A DNA stretch of 28,998 bases from a virus, in the IMG/VR virus record IMGVR_UViG_3300044613_001006, positions 1 through 28,998 of that record, one strand, 5' to 3'. Both the position numbers and the translations under genes were made by a program. Shown here piece by piece: positions 13,091 through 21,391 of this stretch. Every line of letters begins with the position of its first letter. Position 1 is the stretch's first letter. The notes beneath the pieces are model-generated. The model worked only from the letters and a program-made list of their open reading frames with translations, did no database searches and had not been told where the DNA came from.

Positions 13091-13177
13091 TCAGATGATT
13101 TGGCAGGCGTCGCATTGCAGGTCGTCCATCGGATCCTGCGGGATCTCGTACCCGCCTACGACGTCGCGGTCACTCAC
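13091..13177 (-). CDS. possible 28-aa protein
   Basis: A 28-codon frame with GTG at 13177, 8 bases inside the holin-like gene. It reads SDRDVVGGYEIPQ and ends in a CDAC pair before the stop at 13091. Closeness and overlap support it, but length and lack of family make it weak. No clear binding site. Confidence 0.3.
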   Translation of the reverse strand: MSDRDVVGGYEIPQDPMDDLQCDACQII

Positions 13178-13388
13178 TGGTCGAGTCGCGGAAACCGCTA
13201 TCAACACCAATGTTCGGGGTGACATTTGACAGCGCCGTCACACCCGCAACCGAGGCGAGCAGCCCCGACGTCGCAACAAACGCCGTCGCCAGCTCCGGGT
13301 ACGACAGCACCAGGAAGAACGACGCGATCTGGGCGGCAATCGCAGCGACGTAGATGCCTGTGCGGATCGCAGGATAGTTGGTGAGCAT
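13170..13388 (-). CDS. putative holin
   Basis: A 72-aa protein with two hydrophobic segments (about residues 10-28 and 34-52) and an acidic tail. Size, topology and place right after the endolysin and a second membrane gene match holins, which form membrane lesions at lysis time. ATG at 13388 has an AAGGAGAA site. No holin-family signature is certain. Confidence 0.6.
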   Translation of the reverse strand: MLTNYPAIRTGIYVAAIAAQIASFFLVLSYPELATAFVATSGLLASVAGVTALSNVTPNIGVDSGFRDSTSE

Positions 13389-13401
13389 GGGAGTTCTCCT
13401 T

Positions 13402-13620
13402 TTAGCGGTTGATGACGTAGTTGATAAGTTGACCCGCACCGGCACCGACGACACCGGAAGCGCCGATCCAAATCCACAGGTACTTCTCGATCGCACGAAT
13501 GCGAACCTCGTGGTCGTCCACCTTCCGGGGGAGCGGTTCGAGCTTCTGCTCAAGGTGGAGGAGTTTGTCGTAAATCGTTGTGAGGGTAATTTTCACGACG
13601 GCCTCGGAGGTGTCGCTCAC
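13402..13620 (-). CDS. coiled-coil membrane protein of the lysis module
   Basis: A 72-aa protein with an amphipathic coiled-coil part (about 15-45: YDKLLHLEQKLEPLPRKV) and one C-terminal hydrophobic segment (WIWIGASGVVGAGAGQ). Actinophages often carry such a protein between endolysin and holin; a DUF2746-like membrane protein is a likely relation. GTG overlaps the endolysin stop as GTGA. Could be a second holin or an antiholin. Confidence 0.6.
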   Translation of the reverse strand: MSDTSEAVVKITLTTIYDKLLHLEQKLEPLPRKVDDHEVRIRAIEKYLWIWIGASGVVGAGAGQLINYVINR

Positions 13621-14405
13621 TTCGGGCTCACCACAAACTCGGTCGGCTGGTCGTCAATGTTCGCGTTCACTGCCGCAATGTCAGCCCCAAGGCGGGCAAA
13701 GTCATCCGCCAGGGACGCCTCAACCGCAGCCGCGATCGCAGCCGGATCCACCGCACCCGCCGACGTGCCCCCCAGTTGCGCTTTCAGATAGGCGAGCTTG
13801 ACCTGCGAGTTCGCCACCGCCAACTTGTACTCAGCCTGGCTCGCCGCCTGCTTGTACGGCCCATAGGTGAGCGCGTCCGCCGCGTAGGACGCCATCGTGG
13901 AGTGGTGCTGATACACGGTCCCGTCGACCGTTGTAAGCGTCCCCGTAGAAGGATCTCTGATAATGCCGGCCATGTTGTCTCCCTGTATTGGTGTGGTTCC
14001 GCCGCCTGCGGCGCCGGTGAAATAAGGTGCCGGGTCAACTGCGGTCCCGTTGCGCCGCAACTCGAAGTGCAGATGCTTCGCGGTGACGTTGCCGGTGGCA
14101 CCCATGACCGCTACCGCTTGCCCCCCGGTGACGGTGGCCCCGACCTTCACGCTCGAGGACGCGAGGTGGCAGTACCACGTTTGGAACCCGTCGCCGTGGT
14201 CGATGATGAGCCGGTTGCCGTAAGCGCCCGCAGATGCGTACGCGGTCACCTTGCCGGCGCGTGCCGCAAAGATCGTGTCTCCGCCGCCCCACCCGTAGTC
14301 CTGCCCGTAATGAATCGGAGGAGAGGTAGGCGTCGGCTTGGGGCGCGGACCAAACCCGAGCAGCATCGTCCCCTTAGCAGGCTTGTGCGTCAGATATGCG
14401 GCCAT
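13617..14405 (-). CDS. M23-family peptidase endolysin
   Basis: A 262-aa protein with an M23 (lysostaphin-like) zinc peptidase domain at about residues 1-130. The zinc ligands are H32 with D36 (IHYGQD), and H113 in HLHF (111-114), with H80 in the WYCHL strand. It cuts peptide cross-links of cell-wall peptidoglycan. The C-terminal 120 residues have a Gly-rich linker, a helical Ala-rich part and no signal sequence, so a holin or secretion path is required. The C-terminal part may bind cell wall or the virion. ATG overlaps the tail-protein stop as TGATG, and two membrane genes follow. Confidence 0.88.
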   Translation of the reverse strand: MAAYLTHKPAKGTMLLGFGPRPKPTPTSPPIHYGQDYGWGGGDTIFAARAGKVTAYASAGAYGNRLIIDHGDGFQTWYCHLASSSVKVGATVTGGQAVAVMGATGNVTAKHLHFELRRNGTAVDPAPYFTGAAGGGTTPIQGDNMAGIIRDPSTGTLTTVDGTVYQHHSTMASYAADALTYGPYKQAASQAEYKLAVANSQVKLAYLKAQLGGTSAGAVDPAAIAAAVEASLADDFARLGADIAAVNANIDDQPTEFVVSPK

Positions 14406-14995
14406 CAGTTGTACCCGTAGATTCGGATCGTGCCCGTCTGCGCGGCAGAGTAAGTAATATTGAACCCATCGTATGCCTCAGATGGGCGATGCGTGTGATA
14501 AACAATATCAATCCCGTTCGCCGTTGAAGACACCGCAGGATTAGCGTGAACACCCGCTCGAGAAATCATTGTGGTGGGAGCCTCTGAAGCGGGCGATGAA
14601 ACCTCAATGTCGCATTGAAAAACAGTGTTGTCAAAACCAATAAGGTTTCCGCTAGCGTTATTCAAGCTTGTGGCGCTAACCACCGTTGCGTTACGGGCGC
14701 GAATAACCGTTCGATCATAATTAGTAATCGAGTTGGTCGAGCCCGCTCGAAGATTGATAACAACGTTCGCGGCAGTCCCCGTCGACTCCATGTTGATTCG
14801 ATAATTGCGGTAATCGCTTGTGAAAGCATTGCTGACAATAACGCTTGTTGCTGTCGTAAACGAGACGAGGCCGGAGGAAGTATCCACCGACACGCCAGAA
14901 CCGGAAACGCTTGGGACAATAGAAGCGATCGCCTGAAGATACGTGTTGGCATCATTAGCAGTCAACACATCGCCGTCAACGAACGTTTTACCCAT
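14405..14995 (-). CDS. tail-tip or fibre-like protein, paralogue 2
   Basis: A 196-aa protein that is clearly related to the adjacent 195-aa gene along its full length: same MGKTF start, DGDV, YLQA, TNYD, TSLN, HRPSEAYD and a C-terminal RIYGYN. Its DNA is AT-richer than neighbours (27 of 60 bases G/C at 14581-14640 against 37 of 60 at 15601-15660). The fold is likely beta-rich, of the type found at tail tips. Role in receptor contact is inferred. ATG has GGGGATAATAGGG upstream. Confidence 0.7.
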   Translation of the reverse strand: MGKTFVDGDVLTANDANTYLQAIASIVPSVSGSGVSVDTSSGLVSFTTATSVIVSNAFTSDYRNYRINMESTGTAANVVINLRAGSTNSITNYDRTVIRARNATVVSATSLNNASGNLIGFDNTVFQCDIEVSSPASEAPTTMISRAGVHANPAVSSTANGIDIVYHTHRPSEAYDGFNITYSAAQTGTIRIYGYN

Positions 14996-15009
14996 AACCC
15001 TATTATCCC

Positions 15010-15597
15010 CTATTTGTAACCGTAAACGCGGACGGTACCCGACTGCGCTGCACTAAACGCTACCGCCAAAGACTCATAAGCCGTAGACGGACGGTGAGTG
15101 ATATATGCCGTCACCACTCCGTTGTTAGCGTTAGACGCGGCAGGGTTAGCCTGCACGCCCGTCTGCCCCAACATTGTCGTAGGTAAGGCCACATTGGGGC
15201 GGGCAATATCGACAACCGATTGGATCAGCGTGTTCGTCATCCCACCCGACAGAAGCCCCGAAGTCTGATTCAGGCTCGTCGTAGAAGACACCGCACCGTT
15301 AGCGGAAAGAAGGCGGGTAATGTCGTAGTTCGTTGCCGAGTTAGACGCGCCCGTCCGCATCAGGAACGCCAACGTTGACGCGGTGCCGCTTGAGGTCACC
15401 ACCACCCGATACATGCGGTAAGCGTCAGCGAACACACCGTTCAGGTTGATCGCAGTCTGGGACGTAAACTCTACGATTCCGCCCCCGACGTCTGTCCCAT
15501 TAGTTACCGACGTCGGAACCGTGATCGCCCACGCCTGCAAATAGTTGTTCAGATCCGCCGCGAACGGCACATCCCCCGGATCGAAAGTCTTACCCAT
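15010..15597 (-). CDS. tail-tip or fibre-like protein, paralogue 1
   Basis: A 195-aa beta-rich protein starting MGKTFDPGDV, with an upstream gene overlap TGATG. It ends in a SGTVRVYGYK motif shared with its neighbour. The pair follows the large minor tail protein, where tip and fibre genes usually lie. It is the better GC match to the genome and therefore probably the older copy. No catalytic motif is seen. Confidence 0.7.
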   Translation of the reverse strand: MGKTFDPGDVPFAADLNNYLQAWAITVPTSVTNGTDVGGGIVEFTSQTAINLNGVFADAYRMYRVVVTSSGTASTLAFLMRTGASNSATNYDITRLLSANGAVSSTTSLNQTSGLLSGGMTNTLIQSVVDIARPNVALPTTMLGQTGVQANPAASNANNGVVTAYITHRPSTAYESLAVAFSAAQSGTVRVYGYK

Positions 15598-17342
15598 CAG
15601 AACCCCAGCACATAGTCGTCACCGATCTTCCCGTACTCCGCATCACCGAGCACCAGCGGGAAAGTGGAGAACGTCTCCAACCCGAAAGTGATGAAGTAAT
15701 CCAGGCCCGGATCTGCGCCCTGTGAAATCCGAGACACCTTCGCATACTGCACAATCGGGGAGCCGACCCCGTTCGGGGTGAACGTCACACTCACCACGTC
15801 ACCCAGCTCAAGTTCGAGCACGTTCGCCCGGTTGGTGTCGCTCAGATTGCGGACATTCATCGACAACTCGGTGATGCGGTACAAGGGTTGACCGAACCGG
15901 GAGACGTAGAACCCGGCAAGGCTGGTCGCGTCCGTAAGGTTCTGAGCCAACGTCGTCGCAGAATCCTCAACCACCCCATACAACGCCTGCGAGGTGATGT
16001 TGTTTTCCTGCACGTCGCCACCCGACCACGTAACAGTGAACCGGTTAGTCAACTGCTCCGACCCGTACTGAACCTCAATAGTCTCGTAAGGGACACCCGT
16101 GCCGGTGTCCGCGAACGCCACCACCACATCAGCCGGGGACGGGTTGTTTACCGTCGAATTGCGGTACGTCAAATAGCCGTTCTTCGCTACGAACAGTTCC
16201 CCCAGCTCGGTGAGGCTGATCTGCTGAAAATATTCCAGCGCGTTCTCATTGCTTGTCGTGTCCGTCGTCAGGTAGCGGTTACCCGTTGCAATGTTGCGCC
16301 GCTCCGCAGGCCACTGGACGCTATCAGCGTTCAGGAGCCGGTTGATCCGCACGCCAGTCTGCTCAAGCGGTTGGGTTGCGTTAGGGACCGTCTGATTCGC
16401 TAGCAGGGTGAAGCCGTCCGCCGCCGTCAACGTCGCCACACTGTCGCCGCTCAAGTCGTATTGGAGATCCCAGTCGGTGACGAACCCGACGTACTGATAG
16501 CCGCTTTCAATGCTGAACTCGTTAGTGCTGGTCGAGTTGTGTGCGGTCCCGGTCCATTCGTAATCGTCCACGCTCGTGTCAGTGAACGACCCGTCAAAGT
16601 ATTCGAGCACGGTGATGGGTTGCGGCTGGGAGGCGAGCACGGTGCTAGACCATGCGCCGCCAAGTTTGCTCGCCGTCGTTGTGACAAGGTTTTGTGCGGT
16701 GACCCGCCAGTAATAATTCTGACCCGCTGTGAGGCCGCTGATCGTCTCACCGGAAGCCGCAACAACCGTGTTAGCGACGTCCGTCGTAAAACCCACATTC
16801 GTCGCACGCTGCACGTTGTAGCCGGTGATCGCGGAGTCGCCCGTGCTCGACGGTGCCGAGAAGGTGACCGTCGCCTGCGTGCCGGTGGACGAGGGTGAAA
16901 CGGCAACAGACGTCGGCGCTGACGGCGAGAAGGCGTAAGTGTACGTCATGGCGATGACGCCGGTGAAGTTGCCGAACGCGCCCGTAACCCCGTCGGCGCC
17001 GCTGAGACTCGACCGCGCAAAGTAGCACGACCCCGAAAGGCTTGAATAGCCGTACTGGACGCTCGTCCCGGAGTAGGTCAACCAGTCGGTACTGTTCTGG
17101 GTGCCAGTGTCGAGGGCTTCCGCCGCCGACGCCCGACTCAGGCCGACCGTCGAGCTGCCCATATACATTGTCGCCGTGCGCGTTGCGCCCCGGCCGCTGA
17201 TAGCACCGGCCAAGTTGGTAATCAGTACTGGCCGAGTTCCGTCGTTGGCCGGGTCGACGGTGACGATGGTGCCCGTGGAGTAAACAAACCCCTCGGAGAA
17301 CCCGGACCTGACGGTGAAACTGCCGAACGTTGACGTAGCCAT
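15597..17342 (-). CDS. minor tail protein with a fibronectin type III domain
   Basis: A 581-aa protein. The first 140 residues are Thr/Ser/Gly-rich beta structure; residues about 141-222 form one FN3 domain (SAPTSVAVSP start, GYNVQRA middle and YYWRVTAQN end). The C-terminal 340 residues resemble the tail-spike or baseplate proteins that hold tail fibres. FN3 domains in tail proteins probably give weak carbohydrate contacts. It is translated with a TAATG overlap from the upstream minor tail gene. No peptidase or lyase motif is visible. Confidence 0.8.
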   Translation of the reverse strand: MATSTFGSFTVRSGFSEGFVYSTGTIVTVDPANDGTRPVLITNLAGAISGRGATRTATMYMGSSTVGLSRASAAEALDTGTQNSTDWLTYSGTSVQYGYSSLSGSCYFARSSLSGADGVTGAFGNFTGVIAMTYTYAFSPSAPTSVAVSPSSTGTQATVTFSAPSSTGDSAITGYNVQRATNVGFTTDVANTVVAASGETISGLTAGQNYYWRVTAQNLVTTTASKLGGAWSSTVLASQPQPITVLEYFDGSFTDTSVDDYEWTGTAHNSTSTNEFSIESGYQYVGFVTDWDLQYDLSGDSVATLTAADGFTLLANQTVPNATQPLEQTGVRINRLLNADSVQWPAERRNIATGNRYLTTDTTSNENALEYFQQISLTELGELFVAKNGYLTYRNSTVNNPSPADVVVAFADTGTGVPYETIEVQYGSEQLTNRFTVTWSGGDVQENNITSQALYGVVEDSATTLAQNLTDATSLAGFYVSRFGQPLYRITELSMNVRNLSDTNRANVLELELGDVVSVTFTPNGVGSPIVQYAKVSRISQGADPGLDYFITFGLETFSTFPLVLGDAEYGKIGDDYVLGF

Positions 17343-18067
17343 TACCCCTCCGAAGCCTCAACCATGACGGCATCGACGTGGAAAACCTGACTCGACGCCG
17401 GCGGGCTCACCGGAATGAACACGACGTGCTGGCTGACATCAACCGACGACGGGGTGACAAATACTGCGGTAACCCTCTGCCACGCCCCCACGCCCACCGT
17501 TGACGGAATCGGCATCGTGAAGTTGGTGTACGCGACCTCCGTCGACCCGTACCGGATGCCCAGCGAGTAGGTCAGATCGACATCCGTGAGGTTGACCTTC
17601 TGCGCGCGAACGTAAGCACTTACCGCATAGCGGGTGGACGTGGCGAGTGTGTCAGTGTCGAAGCGCGGATTCGGTGAGGCGGCAGTAGTGACCGACCCGT
17701 AGTAGGTGCCGTAGTAGGCGCTGAACGTTGACTCTCGAGTGAACCCGCCAGCAGTGTACGTTGTGTTCGTTTCGAGCGACGGATTCAACACGAGGTTAGT
17801 TCGGGTGCCGCCGGGGAAGGTTGCGTAATCCCAGAAGACGCGCACCTGACCTCGAGGCACGATCGCGGACTGAACCGGCGAGGAGGAGTTCAGCGGGTCG
17901 AACGTCCGCAACCGGTTATCGAACGTGATGGACAGATCGCCCGCCTGGAACCCGGAAAGGAAACGGTCACGCCCCCGACTGAACGACCAAGACCTGACGT
18001 AGGAGGTTACGTCCGTCCACACGGGGAGCGTCGCCGTGCCAGTGTTCAGGTCAACCCGGAACGTCAT
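17342..18067 (-). CDS. minor tail protein (distal-tail-like, with carbohydrate-binding-like end)
   Basis: A 241-aa protein. The N-terminal 90 residues (VDLNTGTATLPVWTDVTSYV then FDNRLRTFDP) have the layout of actinophage Dit-like tail hubs. From about residue 100 a jelly-roll pattern (NLVLNPSLETN, ending HVDAVMVEASEG) matches carbohydrate-binding modules. It probably links the tube to the tip and may contact host sugars. ATG overlaps the tape measure stop (ATGA). Confidence 0.72.
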   Translation of the reverse strand: MTFRVDLNTGTATLPVWTDVTSYVRSWSFSRGRDRFLSGFQAGDLSITFDNRLRTFDPLNSSSPVQSAIVPRGQVRVFWDYATFPGGTRTNLVLNPSLETNTTYTAGGFTRESTFSAYYGTYYGSVTTAASPNPRFDTDTLATSTRYAVSAYVRAQKVNLTDVDLTYSLGIRYGSTEVAYTNFTMPIPSTVGVGAWQRVTAVFVTPSSVDVSQHVVFIPVSPPASSQVFHVDAVMVEASEG

Positions 18068-19599
18068 GCGCGCACCCAGACCCGCCCAGACTTACGCTCA
18101 AAGGCGCGGATCTCGTCAACGATCAGCCGGCCTACGCTGCGCCCGTCCGTACCCAGGCCAGCGTTCACCGTCACATTGATGACCGTGCCGGTGCCGCCTC
18201 CGAGGCGGTCTTCCATCCACGACAGCGGGGCGATTACCTCAGGCTGTCCCGCCTCTGCGACTGTCACGAGACTGCCGCCCATGCTGGGCATGACAACGCC
18301 GCCGTCAGCCATCATCGGAGTAGAGCCCGCGTTCCACTGCTGAGCCACAGGCACGTTAGTGATCGCGTCCCACCCGCCCGTCACACCTCGAGCGGCGGCA
18401 TTGATCACCTGGTTGTTGAACGACTGGAACCGTGACGTCAGATCGACGTTGGGAAGCGCCTGCTGCCCGATCAGACTGCGGAACCTGTTCGTGGCGTCGA
18501 TCGCCATGTTGACGGCACCCTCGATGAACTTAGCGAATCCGAGGATCAGCCCACCGACCACCTTCTGAAAGTTGACTGCGAGTGAGAAGAAGTTGTCGTA
18601 AATCCAGAACCCGGCAATCACCAATGCCGCAAGCCCAGTAATGACCGCGCCGACCGGGTTCGCCATCATCGCCAGATTGAGCGCCTTCACCGCGACGGTA
18701 ATTGCGCCGATGCCAAGCGCCCAATCGTCAAGATTCTCCACGTTGTCAGCAAGCAATGTGACAAATCCCTCAATGGCAATCTTCCCGTCGCCGGCGAGCC
18801 AATCCGCGAACCCCTCGAAGATCGGAAGCAACTCCTCCTCGATGATCGGGATGAGAGTGTCTTGCATGAACGCGACCAGTTCACCGAGCACGGGCAGGAA
18901 CGCCGCACCGATCTGCTCCTGAACGTTCCCCAACGCAGTCTCAAACTTGCCGAGCTGCCCCGCGTAGGTTTCCCCGAACGCCGCAGCCGACCCACCAAAC
19001 TGAGTGTTCAACTCCTCGAGGATGATCGCCTGCGCGTCAGCCGCGCGCCCCGTTTCCACGAGCGACCGAATCATCTTCTTCTGGTCTTCGGAGAACTGAA
19101 CACCCGCTTCACCCAAGGAACTAACGCCCAGAATCGGATCGTTCAGCGCCTTACCAACCTGGATCGCCGCAGACTTCATATCCCGATCCAGCGCGACCGA
19201 CATATCCAGAACCGCGCTCGTCGCACGATCAAAGTTCACGCCCTGAATCTTCGTGAACGTCAGCAGGATGTTCTGCCCGCCCTGGATCACCTCATCGTCA
19301 ATGCCCGACATCCGAGCGAGCTGATCCGAGAGTGCGTCGATCTGCTCCGAACTGCGCTCAGCAGCACCCCCCGTCGACCGGATCGCCGCATCCGTCTGAG
19401 CGGTAACCTTCTGCGCCTCAGCCGCCGCCCGAATACTCACCGCCAGAACCCCAGCCAGCGCAGCACCCGCCGCAACAAACCCGACCGTCAACCCTGACGC
19501 GATCCCCCCGACCGCCTTCTTGAACCCACCCAGATCCCGCTCAGCCTGCTTTAACCCCTTCGGGTCAGACTTATAAACAATCGGCAGCGTAATAGGCAT
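18064..19599 (-). CDS. tail tape measure protein
   Basis: A 511-aa tape measure protein. It has a long alpha-helical body, a Gly/Ala-rich hydrophobic N-terminal part (about 30-60), and a hydrophobic region near residues 300-345 (NPVGAVITGLAALVIAGFWIY-type). The C-terminal part has the DGGVVMPSMGG motif typical for actinophage tape measures. It sets tail length and probably helps DNA entry. At about 1.5 angstrom per residue, 511 residues would imply a short tail, near 75 nm. It follows the gp10-like gene with a TAATG overlap. Confidence 0.92.
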   Translation of the reverse strand: MPITLPIVYKSDPKGLKQAERDLGGFKKAVGGIASGLTVGFVAAGAALAGVLAVSIRAAAEAQKVTAQTDAAIRSTGGAAERSSEQIDALSDQLARMSGIDDEVIQGGQNILLTFTKIQGVNFDRATSAVLDMSVALDRDMKSAAIQVGKALNDPILGVSSLGEAGVQFSEDQKKMIRSLVETGRAADAQAIILEELNTQFGGSAAAFGETYAGQLGKFETALGNVQEQIGAAFLPVLGELVAFMQDTLIPIIEEELLPIFEGFADWLAGDGKIAIEGFVTLLADNVENLDDWALGIGAITVAVKALNLAMMANPVGAVITGLAALVIAGFWIYDNFFSLAVNFQKVVGGLILGFAKFIEGAVNMAIDATNRFRSLIGQQALPNVDLTSRFQSFNNQVINAAARGVTGGWDAITNVPVAQQWNAGSTPMMADGGVVMPSMGGSLVTVAEAGQPEVIAPLSWMEDRLGGGTGTVINVTVNAGLGTDGRSVGRLIVDEIRAFERKSGRVWVRA

Positions 19600-20105
19600 T
19601 AGCGACGCTCCAACCGTTTATTTAGCCGCCCGACGAAACTCTCAATAACCTGCTCGGCCTTCTTTATAAGATTAGCGCGATCCTTGACAAATCGGGCATA
19701 AGCGAAGCGGCCACCGCGAGGATTCCCCGGCAGGTTAGCGATCATCGCCCGACCCTGCGGGGTAGAACCCCGCGACCTCGAGCCCGCCAGCTCAGCCATG
19801 CGGAACCCCGCGTCAGGGTTCCCCCGAATCCGCAACCCGACCAGATTCGACACACCCCTACGGCCCCGCCCAGGAGTCAGCACAACCGTCCCTGAAAACT
19901 TCCCCGCCCACGCCAACCGGCCCCGGTTAGCCATCCCCGACAGCGGAGCAGTCCTCGGCATCGCCGCCGCAATCGCCTTAGCATCCGGCCCGACAGCCGA
20001 CCGCAGCGAGCGCCGCAAATCCTTCACAATATCCGGGTCAACCGTTTTTAGCATCTTCAACGATGAGCGGAAATCGGCCCCCTCAATAACCGGGCGAACG
20101 GGCAT
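19599..20105 (-). CDS. HK97 gp10-like tail protein
   Basis: A 168-aa, Arg/Gly-rich basic protein. The N-terminal VIEGADFRSSLKMLKTVDPD, then a LRRSLRSAVGPDAKAIAAAMP helix, follows the gp10-type pattern (helix ending in -A-x-x-A-P). The middle GRGRRGVSNLVGLRIRG segment would form the small beta domain. Family proteins work at the head-tail junction or tail end. The gene is here after the chaperone, not between connector and tail terminator as in HK97. ATG has AGGAGG upstream. Confidence 0.6.
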   Translation of the reverse strand: MPVRPVIEGADFRSSLKMLKTVDPDIVKDLRRSLRSAVGPDAKAIAAAMPRTAPLSGMANRGRLAWAGKFSGTVVLTPGRGRRGVSNLVGLRIRGNPDAGFRMAELAGSRSRGSTPQGRAMIANLPGNPRGGRFAYARFVKDRANLIKKAEQVIESFVGRLNKRLERR

Positions 20106-20131
20106 AATTGGGGCCTCCTAACATTCCCAGT

Positions 20132-20547
20132 TTACCGTCGACGCCGCTTTTCCTGCTCCGCATGCAAAGCGTCAAGATAACGTTCCATAGTCCACAACAT
20201 TCGGGGGGACTCCTCCGCTAGCAGATGCGGTGCGATATGGAACTCGAAAGCCAACCGCACCAACGCCCAATGATGCGACGACACCCCTAACGGGGTCAGG
20301 CTTTTGGGGAGTCAGTCTCCACATTTGCCACGCCCTCGGACCACTCCTCGAACGGCTTGTCCGTGAGCTTCGCCCGAGTCGCCGCCGACCATGCAAGGAA
20401 CAGCAGATACGTCAGACGGGGCTGCTCAGAAAGCACACTGAACGGCTTGTCAAACTTCGACTCGAACGCCAGGAAGTCCGGCGTCTTACAGGTGACCGGA
20501 GCCTTCTCACCGTCGTCAAACGTGACGGTGATGTCAATGGAAAGCAT
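20132..20547 (-). CDS. tail assembly chaperone, -1 frameshift product (138 aa)
   Basis: The long form joins 82 codons of the short chaperone to 56 codons in the -1 frame after slippage at CCCAAAA. The second part runs SLTPLGVSSHH, WALVRLAFEFH, then HLLAEESPRMLW and ends in EKRRRR at 20132. Siphovirus chaperones of the lambda G/GT type use such frameshifting so that the GT part recruits tail tube subunits and the tape measure. Overlap, heptamer and matching C-terminal frame make this convincing. The gp10-like gene begins 27 bases later. Confidence 0.85.
20296..20547 (-). CDS. tail assembly chaperone, short form
   Basis: An 83-aa short form, from ATG 20547 (TGATG overlap with the tail tube gene) to TGA at 20296. 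It starts MLSIDITVTFDDGEKAPVTC, then LAFESKFDKPFSVL, an acidic, mixed fold typical for the G-type chaperone. It binds the tape measure during tail assembly and is not in the final virion. The frameshift site is within its last codons. Confidence 0.85.
   Translation of the reverse strand: MLSIDITVTFDDGEKAPVTCKTPDFLAFESKFDKPFSVLSEQPRLTYLLFLAWSAATRAKLTDKPFEEWSEGVANVETDSPKA
20302..20308 (-). promoter_or_regulatory. programmed -1 ribosomal frameshift site (CCCAAAA)
   Basis: On the minus strand the heptamer C-CCA-AAA (X-XXY-YYZ) is in the zero frame of the short chaperone, one sense codon (GCC) before its stop. Slippage by -1 opens the 56-codon extension. The CCCAAAA pattern has the homopolymer form needed for tandem tRNA re-pairing. 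Any downstream structure was not computed. Confidence 0.85.
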
Positions 20548-20960
20548 CAGGCGGTGCCGCGCGTCACACCAGCAGTGCCAGCCGCCGGCCACGAAACGGA
20601 CAGCGTGGCAAGATCCCCAACCGAGGAAGCGAACGGCGTGTACTGAGTCACCAGGAACTCCCCCGTGTAGGAGGGGTTGGTGGCTGTCGCGCTGCCACCG
20701 GTCGGGTTGACGACAACGGTCGCGACGGAGCCGAGCAGCGGGTACAGGGTCGCATCCACAGACGACGCCCCGAAGTCCTGGTGAAAGTCAAGCGACACGG
20801 AAGCGTCTTTCAGCCCGCCGATACGCGAACGCCACGCCTGCTGAAACGCGGTCGTCTCAACCTCGTCAGCGGTAACCTCGAACGTGACAGCGGCAATCGA
20901 CTGCGAGAAGTCGACCCCGTTGATTGTCACGTCGTGGTTGATAGCCACATATTTAGCCAC
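20547..20960 (-). CDS. major tail (tube) protein
   Basis: A 137-aa beta-rich protein: VAINHDVTINGVDFSQSIAAV, VEVTAD-type segment, SVSLDFHQDFG and an Ala/Gly-rich end. It has the fold pattern of siphovirus tail tube subunits. Place between tail terminator and chaperone is the normal one. GTG at 20960 with GGAGAGG upstream. Confidence 0.85.
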   Translation of the reverse strand: MAKYVAINHDVTINGVDFSQSIAAVTFEVTADEVETTAFQQAWRSRIGGLKDASVSLDFHQDFGASSVDATLYPLLGSVATVVVNPTGGSATATNPSYTGEFLVTQYTPFASSVGDLATLSVSWPAAGTAGVTRGTA

Positions 20961-20977
20961 GGAAAGCCTCTCCTCGA

Positions 20978-21391
20978 TTACTCCGCGTAAACCTGCACCG
21001 CAAAGTCTGCAGCCAGGTAAGTTATATCGCCTGCCCCTAATGTTACATTATTGACCGCTGTAACCTCAGAACAACGAACATCAAATACGGCACTACCTAA
21101 AGTCCGGTCAGATTCGATAGCGGCTTTGATACTGGTTGTCCCCGCCGAGTTCAGAAACCCATCGAGCCGGTCCTGCCCGCTGCGCTCGTCAACCCGAGAC
21201 ACCAGCACCGACACGAGCATGTTGTAGATCGTCATGCCCCGCTGAAACGCTTGATCGAACTCGATACTGGAAACGCCCACAATGGCGATCGGGGGGGACG
21301 GGTTATCCGGCAGGGTGCTCGACGAGCGCAGCCCTGAGATCGTCGCCAGGTTCGCCGCCAGCCCGTTTCGGATCTGGGTTACGGTCGCCAT
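20978..21391 (-). CDS. tail terminator protein
   Basis: A 137-aa protein with the layout of phage tail terminators: an N-terminal helix (TQIRNGLAANLATI), a beta strand core (IAIVGVSSIEF), then a helix and strand pattern ending VQVYAE. It caps the growing tube and joins it to the head. ATG at 21391 overlaps the connector stop (TGATG); a TTG three bases upstream exists but is less likely. Confidence 0.72.
   Translation of the reverse strand: MATVTQIRNGLAANLATISGLRSSSTLPDNPSPPIAIVGVSSIEFDQAFQRGMTIYNMLVSVLVSRVDERSGQDRLDGFLNSAGTTSIKAAIESDRTLGSAVFDVRCSEVTAVNNVTLGAGDITYLAADFAVQVYAE

Noticed and set aside
16771-17373. 200-codon minus-strand frame overlapping the minor tail gene
   Set aside because: It lies almost entirely within the FN3 tail gene in another frame; Arg/His-rich and not protein-like.
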